Source: Clostridium sp.
Lineage (GTDB): Bacteria; Bacillota; Clostridia; Clostridiales; Clostridiaceae
Length of the DNA: 46,501 bases
Assembly: GCF_017888565.1 (NCBI RefSeq)
Contig: NZ_JAGHFX010000038.1
Location: 1 to 46,501 of the forward strand
Direction of reading: 5' to 3'
Shown: positions 26,263-36,756 of the stretch, in pieces
Position numbering within the stretch: position 1 is the stretch's first letter
How the letters are laid out: every line of letters begins with the position of its first letter
Notes under the pieces: generated by a model
Database searches by the model: none
Told to the model about the DNA's origin: nothing
The model's input: the letters and a program-made list of their open reading frames with translations, nothing else
Translations under genes and position numbers: made by a program

Positions 26263-26309
26263 ATTAAAATAAAAAAATTAATCAAACTGGTAATGACAAC
26301 ATTATCAGT
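26263..26309 (+). promoter_or_regulatory. GntR-type operator upstream of the GH31 gene
   Basis: The 541-base gap before the GH31 gene has no coding frame I trust. It contains the dyad ACTGGTAATG-ACAA-CATTATCAGT (26286-26309), preceded by ATTAAAATAAAAAAATT (26263-26279). Both elements recur in the same order before agaS. HutC/NagR-subfamily GntR proteins recognise related ACTGGT-type dyads, and a GntR gene lies between the two sites. A TTGACA follows at 26317-26322 but lacks a good -10, so the promoter is uncertain. From 26323 to 26573 I see no gene. Confidence 0.65.
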
Positions 26310-26573
26310 AGAGGCATTGACAATTAAGAGGGGGAGGGATTATTTGAAGTGAATTATAAAAATTAAGTAGCCATATGAAATTTATATTCCTGTAAAAATA
26401 ATTCAATAAGTTATGGTTTCTATTAAAATAAAAATATTTGAAATCAATAAAACTCTAAAGATAAAAGCAGTTAATATATGTAGATATAAGTAATTACACT
26501 CATACTATAATTTATTTTATTTTTAAATCACGTAATGAAAATTAAAAAATAAGTAAAAATTTAGGGAGGTATT

Positions 26574-29500
26574 ATGAAGAGAAAAATGATAATAGCAAGG
26601 CTAACTGTACTTGCTTTAACCACTGCTTTTACATCAAGTCTTACAATTCAAACAGCATCAGCTTATGCTTACTCAATAACGGCTAATTCTAATGAAGAAA
26701 ATCAATCTATGCAAGCGGCAGTAAATGACTACAACGTAATTGGAGGAGTTGAAAGTTATAGTCAATCTGGAAATAAAGTTACTTTTGAAATGACTACTGG
26801 AGAAAAGGTTAGGATATCAATTTTAGAAAATGACGTATTTAGAATATATATGGATCCAGAGGGTAAGTTTCAAGAAGAACCAACTCCAAATTCAAAGGAT
26901 CATATAACAAAAATTATAGATAAAACAGAGGATGAATATAGTAAGGTAGTTCCAACAATTGAAAATGGAAACGTTATAAAGGTTTCGACTGACAGCATTG
27001 AATTAAGAGTAGAAAAAGAAACAGGTAAAATGGAACTATTTAATAAGAAAGCTAATAAGGTAGTTTGGAGAGAAGCAGAACCGTTAAAATATAAATCTAA
27101 TGAGACAATTCAAACTTTAGAAACTAGTGAAGAGGAATATTTCTATGGTGGTGGACAACAAAATGGACGATTCTCTCATAAGGGAAAAGTGATAAATATT
27201 AAAAATGAAAACAATTGGGTTGATGGAGGCGTTTCAAGTCCTACACCATTTTATTTTTCTACAAATGGATATGGAGTAATGCGTCATACCTTTAAACCAG
27301 GACAATATGATTTTGAATCAACTGAAGAAGGAAAAATAACTTCAAGGCATGATGAAAAACGTTTTGATGCATATTATTTCATAGATGAAAAGCCAACAAA
27401 TATTATAAATAAGTTTACTGAATTGACAGGCAAACCTGTACTATTACCAGAATATGCATTTTATTTAGGACATGCAAATGCCTATGCTCGTGACTGGATT
27501 AATGATGAGACAGGCCAAGAATCTCAAACTCCAAAGCCTGGATTTGATCGTCAAGAAACATTAATGGTAGATGCTAAAAAAGTTGTTGATGAACATGTGG
27601 ACAATGATATGCCTCTTGGATGGTTTTTACCTAATGATGGATATGGCGCAGGATATGGTCGTGCAGATACAATTGATGGTAATATAGCTCTTTTAAAAGA
27701 GTTCGTTGATTATACAAAAAGTAAAGGAATTCAAGTTGGGCTTTGGACACAAAGTGACTTAAAGCCAACAGGTGTTGGAGAGGTTTACCTGCAACGTGAT
27801 ATAGATAAAGAAGTTGGTGTTGCTGGAACAAATGCAGTTAAAACAGATGTTGCATGGGTAGGAGCAGGATACTCCTTTGCACTTAATGCTGTTAGACAAG
27901 CTGCTGAAGGGATTGAAGATAATTCAGTAGATAGAGCTAGACCTTTCGTTGTATCTTTAGATGGATGGGCAGGAACTCAACGTTATGCAGGTCTTTGGTC
28001 AGGAGATCAATATGGTGGTAACTGGGAGTATATTCGTTTCCATATACCAACATATATAGGATCTGGATTATCTGGACAACCTAATGTAGGTTCAGATATA
28101 GATGGAATATTTGGTGGAAATAAATTAATTCAAACTAGAGATATTCAATGGAAAGCATTTACTCCAATTGAAATAGATATGGATGGTTGGGGAAGTAATC
28201 CCAAAAAACCATATGTATTTGGTGAACCATATAATTCAATTAATCGTATGTATTTAAAATTAAAGGCAGAAATGATGCCATATAACTATACTATTGCTAA
28301 TGAAGCTACTAATGATGGAGTACCTATGGTTCGTGCTATGATGTTAGAATATCCTGAAGCATATACTTATGGAACAAGCACTCAATATCAATATATGTGG
28401 GGACCAAACCTATTAGTAGCTCCTATATATCAAGATACGGCTTCTGATTCAGTAGGAAATGATATACGTAATGATATATATCTTCCAGATGAAGAGCAAA
28501 TATGGATTGACTACTTCACAGGGCAACAATATAGAGGTGGTGGAGTATTAAATAATTTTGATGCACCTATGTGGAAACTTCCGCTATTTGTTAAGAATGG
28601 AGCTATAATTCCTATGGCTAATGAAAATAATACGCCAGAAGATATAGATGATTCACAAAGAAAATTTGAAGTATATCCAAGTGGAGATACTAGTTTTGAA
28701 ATGTATGAAGATGATGGATTAACAACAGATTATAATGAAGGAAAATCAGCTACAACAATGATAACTTCATCAGCACCTAAGACTGGAAAAGGGAAAGCTA
28801 TTATTAAGGCTAGCCTATTAACAGGAGATTATGAAGGTATTGTTAAAGAAAGATCAACTGAATTCATAGTAAATGTAAGTGAAAAGCCAACAGATTTATT
28901 ATTAAAAGTTGGAAATGAAAATGTTGAATTGAAAGAAGCATCTTCTTTAGAAGAATTTGAGAAAGGAACAAACTTATATTTCTATGATGAAAGTCCAAAT
29001 CTAAATAAATATTCTACTGAAGGATCAGAATTTGAAGATGTGGATATAATTACTACTCCTAAGCTTTATGTAAAGGTAGAAAAAACAGATGTAACAGTTA
29101 ATGAAGTTGAATTAACTATTAATGATTTTATAAATGTTCAAGATATTTCTAAAAATGAAGCAAATAAAGATTTAAGTGCTCCTAAGAACTTCACTGCTCC
29201 GAAAGATTTAATAACTTCAAGTTCAATTGATTTAACTTGGGACAAAGTAGATGGAGCAGAGTCTTATGAAATTGAAATTGATGGAATAATACAAAAAAAT
29301 ATTATAGCAACAGAATATAGTCATAAAAACTTAGATTTTGATACTGAGTATAGCTATCGTATTCGTAGTGTAAATAAAGATGGATATTCAGAGTGGAGTA
29401 AAGAGATAACTGCTAAAACAGATTTAGACCCTTATAGAAATGTTCCTAAGGACATGACTGTTAAGTGGACAGAAGGGCAATATAGTAGTGATGTGCCAGC

Positions 29501-32500
29501 AAATGCTGTAGATGGAGATGATAACTCTCAATTCCACTCAAAAGGTAATGCGATTGATGTACCATTTATAATTGATATGAAAAAAGCTTATCAAATTGAA
29601 AAATTGGAGTTGCTATTTAGAAGTGCAGGAAATGGCTCTGTAAAGCGTGCTGAAATATACAGTAGTTTAGATGGGGTAAACTACCAAAAAATATTTAGTA
29701 ATGCAAGTGATTCTGGAAAAGCAGCTTGGGCTACAGATGGACAAGTAAAAACTATAGGATTTGATGCTCCAATTAAAGCTCGTTACTTTAAGGTTGTAAC
29801 AAAAGAATCAGTTGGTAATTTCTTGGCTATTAGAGAGTTTAGGCCATACATGGTTGATGGAAGTAAGGGCCAAATTGTTGGGGATTGGAACAATGGTGGA
29901 ACAATTGAGGAAGGCGATTTAACATTCCTTCAAAATTACACTGGTTTATCATCTGTAGATGCAGATTGGAACTATGTATCAATGGCTGACTTAAACTTTA
30001 ATAATATTATTGATGCTTATGATATAAGTTATGTAGCAAGTCAATTAGAAGGTGGAATTGTACCAACAGAAGGAGGAAATGTTGCTGGGGAACTTATGCT
30101 AGTTCCTAATAAAACAAGCATTTCAGCTGGTGAAACTTTTACCGTTGATGTTGTAGGTACTGGATTATCAGATATTAATGCATTTAGTGCAGAGATTCCT
30201 TTAGATTCAAGTAAGTATGAATTCGTAAAAACAGAAGGCGCAGTCTCAACAGTTTCTATGAAGAATCTATCAAAACTTAGAATTCATAGTGATAATTCAC
30301 AAGATCTTTATGCGGTATTCACTAATACTGGAGAAAACGTTAGACTTAATGGAACAGATACACTTGCAACAATTACTTTAAAAGCAAAAAGTGATATCAA
30401 TTTTGATTTAGCATTAAGTGATGCATTAGTAATTGATAGCAACCTAAATTCTAAAAATGCAATTGCTAATATTACTAATCCAGAAGAACCATTACCAGAA
30501 GGAAGCTCTTCACTAGTTAAGGTTGTGAAAGAAAATATTACTGTAATAGGTGATGAAAGTCAATTACAATCTGGAATGGGATTAAGCAGATTAATTGATG
30601 GAACTACAAGTAGTGATGATAGTTCTCGCATGGATTTAAAATGGGTGTATTCTGCTGATCAAGCAGATAAAGGGAAACTTCCGTTTGAAATGACATTTAC
30701 ATTTAATGAGGCAAAGAAGCTTAACAACTTTACTATATATAATCGTACTAACTCAAATGGTACAAATAATATTGCGGCATTAAAGAAGGTTAAGGCAGTA
30801 GGTTATTTAAATGGGGTTGCAACTGATTTAGGTGAAAAATCTAATATCACAACAGCAAAGACAATCTATGAATTAAATAACCAAACATTTGATAAAATTG
30901 TTATTACAGCACTTGAATCAAATAAGGATATTAATACTTTAGCAATAAATGAAATCGAGTTCTATGAAGAAAAAATGCAATTACCATCTTCAATAGAGTT
31001 TTTACAGGATACACCAAATAGCTTATATATTAATAAGCTAACTCCAATATTTGCAAAGGTATTACCTGAAAATGCAAACAATCTACATTATAAGATTACT
31101 TCATCCGATGAAGAAGTTATAAGAGTTATACGTGTAGATAATGATGATACAATAAACTATTATTTAAGAGGTATTAAACCTGGTACAGCTACAATACAGG
31201 CTACAACTGCAGATGGCAAAATAACTGTTGAGCATGAAGTTACAGTACTTGATGGGTTTGACAAATCAAAGTTAACTGAAGCGATTGAATTAGGAAAGTC
31301 TTATGAGAAACTTAGTGAAATTTATTCAGAAGAGACTTACTCAGTTTTAGTTAATGCTATTAAAAATGCAGAAGAAGTACTGGAAAATGCGAAGACAGAA
31401 GCTGAATTAAGTGCTCCAATTATATCAATAAGAACAGCTATAAACGGATTGAAAGAGCGTGAAACAGTTGATGCGGATAGAATAGATTTTAATAAATTGG
31501 AAGCAATATTTGCTACTACTGAAGCAGATAATGATTTTAAAGAAAATGCTGTAGATGGTGATGAAAATACAATATGGCATTCAGGCTATCAAGGTAGTGA
31601 TAAGTTGCCTGTTTCAATAGTAATTAAGCTTGATAAGGCTTATGATCTTAATCAAATTGATTATTTACCAAGACAAAGTAGTAGAAATGGGCATGTAATA
31701 GAATATTTAATTGAAACAAGTATGGATAATGAGAATTGGACAGCAGTTAGAACTGGTACTTTAAAAGAAGCAAGTAATGGTTCTGGCTTAGAGAATAAGG
31801 GATATAATCCAATACGTTTCAATGCTACTAAAGCTCAATACGTTAAATTTACTGCATTAAAAACTTTGGGGGATACCCGTGATAAATATGCTAGTGTAGC
31901 TGAATTAAGATTTTATGGTCAATTATCACCTGTAGAAGCAGAAAATATTACTTTAGAAAAGTCTGAATTAAATCTTAAGGCAAATACTACTGAAAAGTTA
32001 GTTCCTATTTTAGACCCTATTGATAGTACAAACAATATAGTTTGGACTTCTGCAGATGAGGCTATTGCAAAAGTTGATGAAAATGGTAATGTTACTGCAG
32101 TTGAAGTAGGTACAACTACGATTACAGCTACTATACCAAATGGTAAAAAGGCTGTAGCTACTGTAACTGTTGAAATTAATAAAGATGAATTAAATAAAGA
32201 AATTGTAGAGTCAGAGAAGATTATTAATGAAGAGGGTTCATCAGATAAATACTCTAAAGCTACTTGGGAAAGATTTAAGAAAGCTTATGATGCTGCATTA
32301 GCATTAGGAGAAGACTTAACACAAAAAGAAGTTAATGAAGCTAAGGAAAACTTAAAAGCAGCAAGAGAAACTTTAGCTTTAAAGACAAATAAAGAACAAT
32401 TAGAAGCTAAATTAGAAGAAGCAAAAGCTTTAATATTAGAAGGAAATAAATATTCAAAAGCATCACTTAAGAAATTACAAGGTGAAATTGAAGAAGTAAA

Positions 32501-33422
32501 TTCTATATTAGGTAATGAAGCTTCTACTGAAGAGGAATTTGCAGTTGCAAATAAAGCTCTTACAGATGCAATTGAAGGTTTAGTTGATATAACTGAAATA
32601 TATAATGTATTAGGCAGTGCAAATAAGGTAATAGAATCTGAATATACTAAGAATTCTTATAATAACTTCTTAAATGCGAAACTTGAGCTTGAAGAGTTAT
32701 TGTTAAAAGACGATGCAACGGCTGAAGCTTTAGAAACTGCTAAAGTAAATCTTCAAAATAAAATGAACCAATTAGTTGGGGTTGCAGATAAATCAAAATT
32801 AGAAAGTAAAGTTAATGAAGCAGAACAATTAGTTGAAGCTGATTATACTGTTGAAAGCTTTAAAGCATTTAAGGAAGCGCTTAATGCAGCTAATGAAATA
32901 TTGATAGATGAAGAAGCAACTCAAGAGCAGGTTGATTCAGCTCTTACTATATTAGATGAGACTATAAGAGGATTAGATGAGGTTAATAAAGAAAATCCAA
33001 ATGAACAAGAAAGAGTAGATAAGTCTGATTTAGAGGAGATAATAAATAAAGCTAATGGATTAAATAAGGAAAAATACACAAAAGCTACTTGGGATAAGCT
33101 GGTAGATGCTTTAAATAAGGCGAAGGAAGTATTAGGTGATGAGGAGGCTACGCAGGAAGAAGTAAACTCAGCTATAAAAAATGTGGATGATGCTATTAAT
33201 GGACTGAAAGAAATGCAAAGTAATAATAACGGAAATAATAACAACAATGGAGGAAATAACAATAATAATAGCAACAATGGAGGAAATAACAATAATAGTG
33301 GAAATAATAATGGTAATAAATTACCTAGTACAGGAGGCACACCAGCTAGTGCAATAGTATTACTTGGAACATTAACTTCATTAGCAGGCGCTTATATGAT
33401 AAGAAAAAGAAAAATAAAATAA
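26574..33422 (+). CDS. Cell-wall-anchored multimodular GH31 glycosidase, probable alpha-N-acetylgalactosaminidase
   Basis: The protein has 2282 residues; SD AGGGAGG precedes ATG 26574. Signal peptide 1-30 ends in ASA. GH31 catalytic part spans about 50-830, with candidate nucleophile Asp425 (NAVKTDVAW) and acid/base Asp508 (GSDIDGIFGG). These motifs differ from the WIDMNE of alpha-glucosidases and resemble the GH31 alpha-GalNAcase group. Then FnIII (868-950), CBM32/F5-8 (955-1095), a dockerin-like pair of Ca loops (1101-1162), a cohesin-like domain (1170-1295), a second F5/8-like module (1310-1465), Big_2 (1468-1560), FIVAR (1563-1628), a third F5/8 module (1640-1785), Big_2 (1788-1868) and five FIVAR repeats (1870-2213). 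Last are an Asn/Gly linker, LPSTG (2250-2254), a membrane segment and a basic tail for sortase anchoring. It probably trims O-glycans outside the cell. Substrate is inferred from motifs and neighbours. Confidence 0.85.
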   Translation: MKRKMIIARLTVLALTTAFTSSLTIQTASAYAYSITANSNEENQSMQAAVNDYNVIGGVESYSQSGNKVTFEMTTGEKVRISILENDVFRIYMDPEGKFQEEPTPNSKDHITKIIDKTEDEYSKVVPTIENGNVIKVSTDSIELRVEKETGKMELFNKKANKVVWREAEPLKYKSNETIQTLETSEEEYFYGGGQQNGRFSHKGKVINIKNENNWVDGGVSSPTPFYFSTNGYGVMRHTFKPGQYDFESTEEGKITSRHDEKRFDAYYFIDEKPTNIINKFTELTGKPVLLPEYAFYLGHANAYARDWINDETGQESQTPKPGFDRQETLMVDAKKVVDEHVDNDMPLGWFLPNDGYGAGYGRADTIDGNIALLKEFVDYTKSKGIQVGLWTQSDLKPTGVGEVYLQRDIDKEVGVAGTNAVKTDVAWVGAGYSFALNAVRQAAEGIEDNSVDRARPFVVSLDGWAGTQRYAGLWSGDQYGGNWEYIRFHIPTYIGSGLSGQPNVGSDIDGIFGGNKLIQTRDIQWKAFTPIEIDMDGWGSNPKKPYVFGEPYNSINRMYLKLKAEMMPYNYTIANEATNDGVPMVRAMMLEYPEAYTYGTSTQYQYMWGPNLLVAPIYQDTASDSVGNDIRNDIYLPDEEQIWIDYFTGQQYRGGGVLNNFDAPMWKLPLFVKNGAIIPMANENNTPEDIDDSQRKFEVYPSGDTSFEMYEDDGLTTDYNEGKSATTMITSSAPKTGKGKAIIKASLLTGDYEGIVKERSTEFIVNVSEKPTDLLLKVGNENVELKEASSLEEFEKGTNLYFYDESPNLNKYSTEGSEFEDVDIITTPKLYVKVEKTDVTVNEVELTINDFINVQDISKNEANKDLSAPKNFTAPKDLITSSSIDLTWDKVDGAESYEIEIDGIIQKNIIATEYSHKNLDFDTEYSYRIRSVNKDGYSEWSKEITAKTDLDPYRNVPKDMTVKWTEGQYSSDVPANAVDGDDNSQFHSKGNAIDVPFIIDMKKAYQIEKLELLFRSAGNGSVKRAEIYSSLDGVNYQKIFSNASDSGKAAWATDGQVKTIGFDAPIKARYFKVVTKESVGNFLAIREFRPYMVDGSKGQIVGDWNNGGTIEEGDLTFLQNYTGLSSVDADWNYVSMADLNFNNIIDAYDISYVASQLEGGIVPTEGGNVAGELMLVPNKTSISAGETFTVDVVGTGLSDINAFSAEIPLDSSKYEFVKTEGAVSTVSMKNLSKLRIHSDNSQDLYAVFTNTGENVRLNGTDTLATITLKAKSDINFDLALSDALVIDSNLNSKNAIANITNPEEPLPEGSSSLVKVVKENITVIGDESQLQSGMGLSRLIDGTTSSDDSSRMDLKWVYSADQADKGKLPFEMTFTFNEAKKLNNFTIYNRTNSNGTNNIAALKKVKAVGYLNGVATDLGEKSNITTAKTIYELNNQTFDKIVITALESNKDINTLAINEIEFYEEKMQLPSSIEFLQDTPNSLYINKLTPIFAKVLPENANNLHYKITSSDEEVIRVIRVDNDDTINYYLRGIKPGTATIQATTADGKITVEHEVTVLDGFDKSKLTEAIELGKSYEKLSEIYSEETYSVLVNAIKNAEEVLENAKTEAELSAPIISIRTAINGLKERETVDADRIDFNKLEAIFATTEADNDFKENAVDGDENTIWHSGYQGSDKLPVSIVIKLDKAYDLNQIDYLPRQSSRNGHVIEYLIETSMDNENWTAVRTGTLKEASNGSGLENKGYNPIRFNATKAQYVKFTALKTLGDTRDKYASVAELRFYGQLSPVEAENITLEKSELNLKANTTEKLVPILDPIDSTNNIVWTSADEAIAKVDENGNVTAVEVGTTTITATIPNGKKAVATVTVEINKDELNKEIVESEKIINEEGSSDKYSKATWERFKKAYDAALALGEDLTQKEVNEAKENLKAARETLALKTNKEQLEAKLEEAKALILEGNKYSKASLKKLQGEIEEVNSILGNEASTEEEFAVANKALTDAIEGLVDITEIYNVLGSANKVIESEYTKNSYNNFLNAKLELEELLLKDDATAEALETAKVNLQNKMNQLVGVADKSKLESKVNEAEQLVEADYTVESFKAFKEALNAANEILIDEEATQEQVDSALTILDETIRGLDEVNKENPNEQERVDKSDLEEIINKANGLNKEKYTKATWDKLVDALNKAKEVLGDEEATQEEVNSAIKNVDDAINGLKEMQSNNNGNNNNNGGNNNNNSNNGGNNNNSGNNNGNKLPSTGGTPASAIVLLGTLTSLAGAYMIRKRKIK

Positions 33423-33427
33423 TTTAA

Positions 33428-33469
33428 AATAATAGATGGGTTATTATTATATAGCCTATCTATTATTTT
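33428..33469 (+). terminator. Intrinsic terminator after the GH31 gene
   Basis: AATAATAGATGGG (33428-33440) pairs with CCTATCTATTATT (33455-33467; one G-U), then TTG. The 117 bases on to gntR hold only A/T-rich promoter-like sequence. Confidence 0.72.
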
Positions 33470-33586
33470 GTAATAGTAATATAAGAATACATTGACATAA
33501 AAAAATATATAATTTATTATTAAAATATAATAAGTAATTTTTTTTATATTATGATATAATTATAATAAGATTAAGAGGTGACATTA

Positions 33587-34318
33587 ATGAGTTCAATAAT
33601 AGATAAAAACTCTAGGACGCCCCTATACTTACAACTTATGGATATATTAATAGATATGATAGAAAATAAGTGGTCTGAAAATGAACAAATACTTTCTGAA
33701 AGAGAAATTTGTGAAATTTATGATGTGAGTAGAACAACTGTAAGACAGGCTATGGATGAACTTGAGAAAGAAGGATATATATATAAAATACATGGTAAGG
33801 GCACATTTGTATCTTCTAAAAGAGTGAATCAAGATTTAATTTCTTTTTATTCTTTTACTGAAGAAATGAAGAAGTTAGGAAAAGTTCCGAGTTCAGAAGT
33901 TACAGGCTTTGAAATAGTTCAGGCAGGTGAAAAAATAGGCGAGATATTTAATATAGATAATGAAGAACTATTATATAAGATATCTAGAGTTAGAAAAGCT
34001 GATGGATTGCCGATGATGTATGAAATTACTTATCTTCCTTTTAATAGATTTAAAGGATTGTTAAGGGAACAATTAGAGGAAAAGCCAATGTATGAGGTTT
34101 TAACTAAGGAGTTTGAAACCAAAATAACATTCGCTGAAGAGTATTTTATGCCTATTCTAACTAATAAATTGGAAAGTGTATATTTGGATATTAAAGAAGG
34201 ATTGCCTAGTTTAAAAATAGAGAGATTCACTTATGAAAATTCAAATATAATGGAATATACAGTAAGTGTAGCTAGGGGAGACAAATTTAAGTATAAAGTA
34301 AAGTTAAATAATAATTAA
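33587..34318 (+). CDS. GntR/HutC-family regulator with UTRA domain
   Basis: The protein has 243 residues from ATG 33587, seven bases after AGAGGTG. The N-terminal winged helix (about 8-75) has PLYLQLMDILIDMIENKW and SEREICEIYDVSRTTVRQAMDELEKEGYIYKIHGKGTFV. A UTRA ligand-binding domain (about 95-240) contains EEMKKLGKVPSSEVTGF and ISRVRKADGLPMMYEITYLP. This is the NagR/YvoA/AgaR2 type, whose members respond to amino-sugar phosphates. The gene lies between its two proposed operators (26286 and 34343). No copy of the box was seen before gntR itself. Confidence 0.88.
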   Translation: MSSIIDKNSRTPLYLQLMDILIDMIENKWSENEQILSEREICEIYDVSRTTVRQAMDELEKEGYIYKIHGKGTFVSSKRVNQDLISFYSFTEEMKKLGKVPSSEVTGFEIVQAGEKIGEIFNIDNEELLYKISRVRKADGLPMMYEITYLPFNRFKGLLREQLEEKPMYEVLTKEFETKITFAEEYFMPILTNKLESVYLDIKEGLPSLKIERFTYENSNIMEYTVSVARGDKFKYKVKLNNN

Positions 34319-34365
34319 AATAAAAAAATTTTTTTTGAGACAACTGGTAATGATGACATTAACAG
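34314..34365 (+). promoter_or_regulatory. GntR-type operator upstream of agaS
   Basis: ATTAAAATAAAAAAATT (34314-34330) and ACTGGTAATG-ATGA-CATTAACAG (34343-34365) repeat the two-part element found before the GH31 gene. The dyad ends five bases before the agaS SD, so a bound regulator would block transcription or translation. The first part overlaps the gntR stop codon. Confidence 0.65.
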
Positions 34366-34382
34366 ATGCAGGAGGTATTAAA

Positions 34383-35546
34383 ATGTTTTTTGGAATGGAT
34401 AATGAAAAACTTAAGGAATTGGGGGCAACTTATACTGCTACAGAAATAAGACAACAGCCTAAATTATGGGGAGAAACATACAATATAATAAAGGAAAATG
34501 AAGAGAAAATTAAAAACTTTTTAAGTAGAAGATTAAAAGATAATACTAGAATAATTTTAACTGGAGCAGGAACGTCAGATTACGTTGGAGATACAATTTA
34601 TCTATATTTAGCAAAAAAGCTGAACTTAAGAGTAGAAGCTATTGCCACAACTGATTTAGTATCAAATCCTTACGAATTTATCGAAGAAAACGTGCCAACA
34701 ATTTTAGTTTCATATGCAAGATCAGGAAATAGTCCTGAAAGTGTTGGTGCTTTTGATTTATTTAAAGAGAATGTAAAAGACATATCACAACTGGTAATTA
34801 CATGTAATTCTGAAGGAGAACTTGCTAAGAAGGCTTCTATAAGTGATAGTGATCTTTGCATATTAATGCCAGAAGATTCAAATGATAAGAGTTTTGCTAT
34901 GACTAGTTCCTTTAGTTGTATGTTATTAGCATCATTATTGATTTTTGATATTGATAATTTAGAAGAAAATAAAAAGTATTTAGATACAGTGATTAATCAA
35001 GGTAATTTAATTTTAGATAATAACTGGAAAGATATAAAAGAATTAGTTGATTTAAATGCATCAAGAGTAGTTTATTTAGGCTCAGGTATTTTAAAAGGAT
35101 TATGCCAAGAAATGGCTTTAAAAAATCTAGAACTAACTAGTGGTAAAGTAATTACAGTTTGTGAATCAGTATTAGGATTTAGACATGGTCCAAAATCAAT
35201 AATTAATGACGATACATTAGTAATATTTATGAATTCTAATAATAAATATACTAACCTTTATGATATGGACCTTATAAGAGAAATAAATGGTGATACAGGA
35301 AATCATAAACTAGCTGTAATAAGTTATGAAAAGAATGAAGAATTAAATAGTGTATGTGATAAGTATATAGAAATAGATGGACAAACAATTCCTGAAGTTT
35401 ATACAGTATTTAATTATATGCTATTTGGACAAATGTTTGGATTATTTAGTTCACTTAAATTAGGAATTTCACCTGATAATCCAAGACCTGATGGAACTGT
35501 TAATAGAGTTGTTAAGGGTGTAGTAATTCATAAGTATAATAAATAG
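34383..35546 (+). CDS. agaS: AgaS-family galactosamine-6-phosphate deaminase/isomerase (SIS protein)
   Basis: The protein has 387 residues from ATG 34383 (AGGAGG eight bases upstream). It has two SIS domains: the first with ILTGAGTSDYVGDTIYLYLA and VSYARSGNSPESVGA (about 55-140), the second with VYLGSGILKGLCQEMALKNLELTSGK and FRHGPKSII (about 220-290). The C-terminal GISPDNPRPDGTVNRVV is characteristic of AgaS. AgaS converts galactosamine-6-phosphate to tagatose-6-phosphate and ammonia. Adjacent tagatose-bisphosphate aldolase genes fit that reaction and set it apart from GlmS or NagB. Confidence 0.9.
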   Translation: MFFGMDNEKLKELGATYTATEIRQQPKLWGETYNIIKENEEKIKNFLSRRLKDNTRIILTGAGTSDYVGDTIYLYLAKKLNLRVEAIATTDLVSNPYEFIEENVPTILVSYARSGNSPESVGAFDLFKENVKDISQLVITCNSEGELAKKASISDSDLCILMPEDSNDKSFAMTSSFSCMLLASLLIFDIDNLEENKKYLDTVINQGNLILDNNWKDIKELVDLNASRVVYLGSGILKGLCQEMALKNLELTSGKVITVCESVLGFRHGPKSIINDDTLVIFMNSNNKYTNLYDMDLIREINGDTGNHKLAVISYEKNEELNSVCDKYIEIDGQTIPEVYTVFNYMLFGQMFGLFSSLKLGISPDNPRPDGTVNRVVKGVVIHKYNK

Positions 35547-35580
35547 ATTTTTTATTGAATGGAGTATTCTTATTTTAAGA

Positions 35581-35739
35581 GTGTTAGTGGAAGTTTCCTT
35601 ATGTAGATTAGGTGCGGCTTTAGAGCAGTTAGTTAGATTTGCAACTGATTTATATAAAGATGTAATAAAGACTTTTGTTATAAAAATAAAAATTGAAGAT
35701 AAAATTGATGAAGAACATGCAATACAAAGATTATATTAA
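35581..35739 (+). pseudogene. Short HPr-like remnant between agaS and the aldolase
   Basis: From GTG 35581 a frame of 52 codons runs to TAA 35737. GAALEQLVRFATDLYKDVI resembles HPr positions ARPATxLVxxAxxFxSDI, and IKIKIEDKIDEEHAIQRL resembles the HPr C-terminus (ITIxAxGxDExxAIxxL). The central loop (SIMGVMSLG) is absent and the GIHARP phosphorylation motif, with its His, is replaced. The SD (GGAG, 35561-35564) is 16 bases from the GTG. I read it as a decayed HPr-like gene with an internal deletion. An alternative is chance similarity in a 200-base spacer. It lies in the middle of the presumed GalNAc operon. Confidence 0.35.
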
Positions 35740-36612
<873 letters not shown>

Positions 36613-36653
36613 TTAAATCACGTTTTAGATAAAATACAATAATGAGTTTGAGA

Positions 36654-36695
36654 GAAAATAATATTAAAGCACTTGCTAGAATATTATTTTCTTTC
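36654..36695 (+). terminator. Terminator-like hairpin between aldolase subunits
   Basis: GAAAATAATATT (36654-36665) pairs perfectly with AATATTATTTTC (36680-36691), followed by TTTC. The short T run suggests partial termination, which would favour kbaY over the downstream subunit. Confidence 0.55.
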
Positions 36696-36756
36696 ATATA
36701 TAATTTGTTTTTAAAAGAGATTTTTTATATATAAAAGAGTTTAAGAGGTGAGAGAA

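Noticed and set aside
26317..26345. TTGACA and a strong GGGGGAGGGA SD-like run followed by TTG-AAG-TGA
   Set aside because: No acceptable -10 follows the TTGACA, and the frame after the SD-like run stops after two codons; no gene supported.
33241..33320. Tandem AAT/GGA repeats as a CRISPR or regulatory repeat
   Set aside because: They encode the Asn/Gly linker before the LPSTG anchor and have no spacer structure.
32921..33340. Leu-rich minus-strand frame of 139 codons
   Set aside because: It is the antisense of the FIVAR repeats and the AAT/GGA-rich Asn-Gly linker of the GH31 protein; low-complexity, no SD.
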